Assembly (NCBI GenBank): GCA_029259835.1
Contig: JAJDEL010000010.1
Coordinates: 1 to 5,366 of the forward strand
DNA: 5,366 nt
Source of the DNA: Planctomicrobium sp.
GTDB taxonomy: Bacteria; Planctomycetota; Planctomycetia; Planctomycetales; Planctomycetaceae
Direction of reading: 5' to 3'
Shown: positions 4,887 through 5,366 of the stretch, one piece after another
Position numbering within the stretch: position 1 is the stretch's first letter
How the letters are laid out: each line of letters begins with the position of its first letter
Made by a program: the position numbers and the translations under genes
The notes under the pieces: generated by a model
Told to the model about the DNA's origin: nothing
What the model saw: the letters and a program-made list of their open reading frames with translations, nothing else
The model's database searches: none

Positions 4887-5366
4887 TCAAGAGGAACTCG
4901 GTCGCAGTCCGCAGGCCTTGCGGGCACGGTTGAGAACTTCTCTCGCTTTAGCGCGAGCTTTTTCGGCACCTGCCTGAAGAATTGCTTCGACAGCTTCAGG
5001 GTCTGCTTCCAACTGTTCGCGGCGCTCGCGTGCCTCGCCGAAATACTCGAGAGCTTTTTCGTACAGGGTTTGCTTTGCATCTCCGTAACCCATACCGCCT
5101 GCTCTGTATCGTTCCGCCAAAGCTGCTTGTTCTTCTGTATTGGCAAAGAGTTTGTAGAGAGTGAACACCGAACAGGTTTCAGGGTCTTTCGGGTCTTCTA
5201 CTCCTGTTGAATCGGTCTTAATCGACATAAATTTCTTGCGAAGTTTCTTCGGCTTCTCGAAAATTTCTATTGTGTTCCCATAGCTCTTGGACAGCTTCTC
5301 GCCGTGGGTTCCGGGAACCATGGACGTCTCCTGAAGAACGAGACCATCCGGGAGAACGAACTCATC
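4887..5366 (-). CDS. trpS: Tryptophanyl-tRNA synthetase, C-terminal half (5' end outside window)
   Basis: The frame is open to the right edge, so the 159 residues seen here are the C-terminal half of an enzyme usually about 330 residues long. TrpRS is a class I synthetase that activates tryptophan with ATP and charges tRNA-Trp in the cytosol. The visible part starts [19 protein letters not shown] and carries the ATP-binding signature as KLSKSYGN (bases 5297 to 5283 for KLSKS), with Leu in place of the more usual Met. Beyond it are the family's C-terminal landmarks: SVFTLYKLF, the strongly conserved [15 protein letters not shown], and a charged helical end ([16 protein letters not shown], then [22 protein letters not shown]) that helps bind the tRNA. 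The internal ATG at 5321 is Met16 of this fragment, not the start. The HIGH motif and Rossmann-fold N-terminus lie off the window. It converges on eda across a 342-base gap. Confidence 0.95.
   Translation of the reverse strand, partial: DEFVLPDGLVLQETSMVPGTHGEKLSKSYGNTIEIFEKPKKLRKKFMSIKTDSTGVEDPKDPETCSVFTLYKLFANTEEQAALAERYRAGGMGYGDAKQTLYEKALEYFGEARERREQLEADPEAVEAILQAGAEKARAKAREVLNRARKACGLRPSSS

Noticed and set aside
4845..5210. Plus-strand open frame of 121 codons opposite trpS
   Set aside because: The opposite strand encodes unmistakable TrpRS motifs; the Cys/Phe-rich product is typical of a shadow frame.

Overview
The window looks like ordinary chromosomal DNA from a planctomycete, probably a member of Planctomycetales with moderate GC. 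This is inferred from the gene set and from recollection of planctomycete proteins: an HTTM protein with a long C-terminal extension, a small protein ending RWIPVHL, a 161-residue protein of a type I associate with planctomycetes, and weak or absent Shine-Dalgarno sequences. No marker gene fixes the species.

Layout from left to right. A few codons that may end an upstream gene (1-30) overlap the start of an HTTM-domain membrane protein (30-1454, +). After a 125-base leader with nested inverted repeats comes a small STAS-domain protein (1580-1942, +). It converges, with only 16 bases between stop codons, on a compact M50 site-2 protease gene (1959-2645, -). Upstream of the protease on the same strand is a small HicB-like-fold protein that seems to use a TTG start (2762-3046, -). 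A divergent intergenic region then separates it from an uncharacterised 161-residue protein (3254-3739, +). A KDPG/KHG aldolase gene (eda-like, 3897-4544, +) follows, with a perfect 16-base palindrome in front of it. The next 342 bases hold no gene but contain three different short repeats. The window closes with the C-terminal half of tryptophanyl-tRNA synthetase (trpS, 4887-5366, -), which runs off the right edge.

The genes do not form one pathway. The strand switches show at least four transcription units. The aldolase belongs to sugar-acid/Entner-Doudoroff-type carbon metabolism, and trpS is housekeeping. The HTTM protein, STAS protein and M50 protease suggest membrane and regulatory functions, but no sigma factor, anti-sigma kinase or obvious protease substrate lies beside them. 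I see no CRISPR array, transposase, tRNA, rRNA or phage gene, and no convincing new multi-gene system. The points most worth a second look are the structured leader before the STAS gene, the palindrome before eda, the two poorly characterised small proteins, and the repeat-rich gap before trpS.
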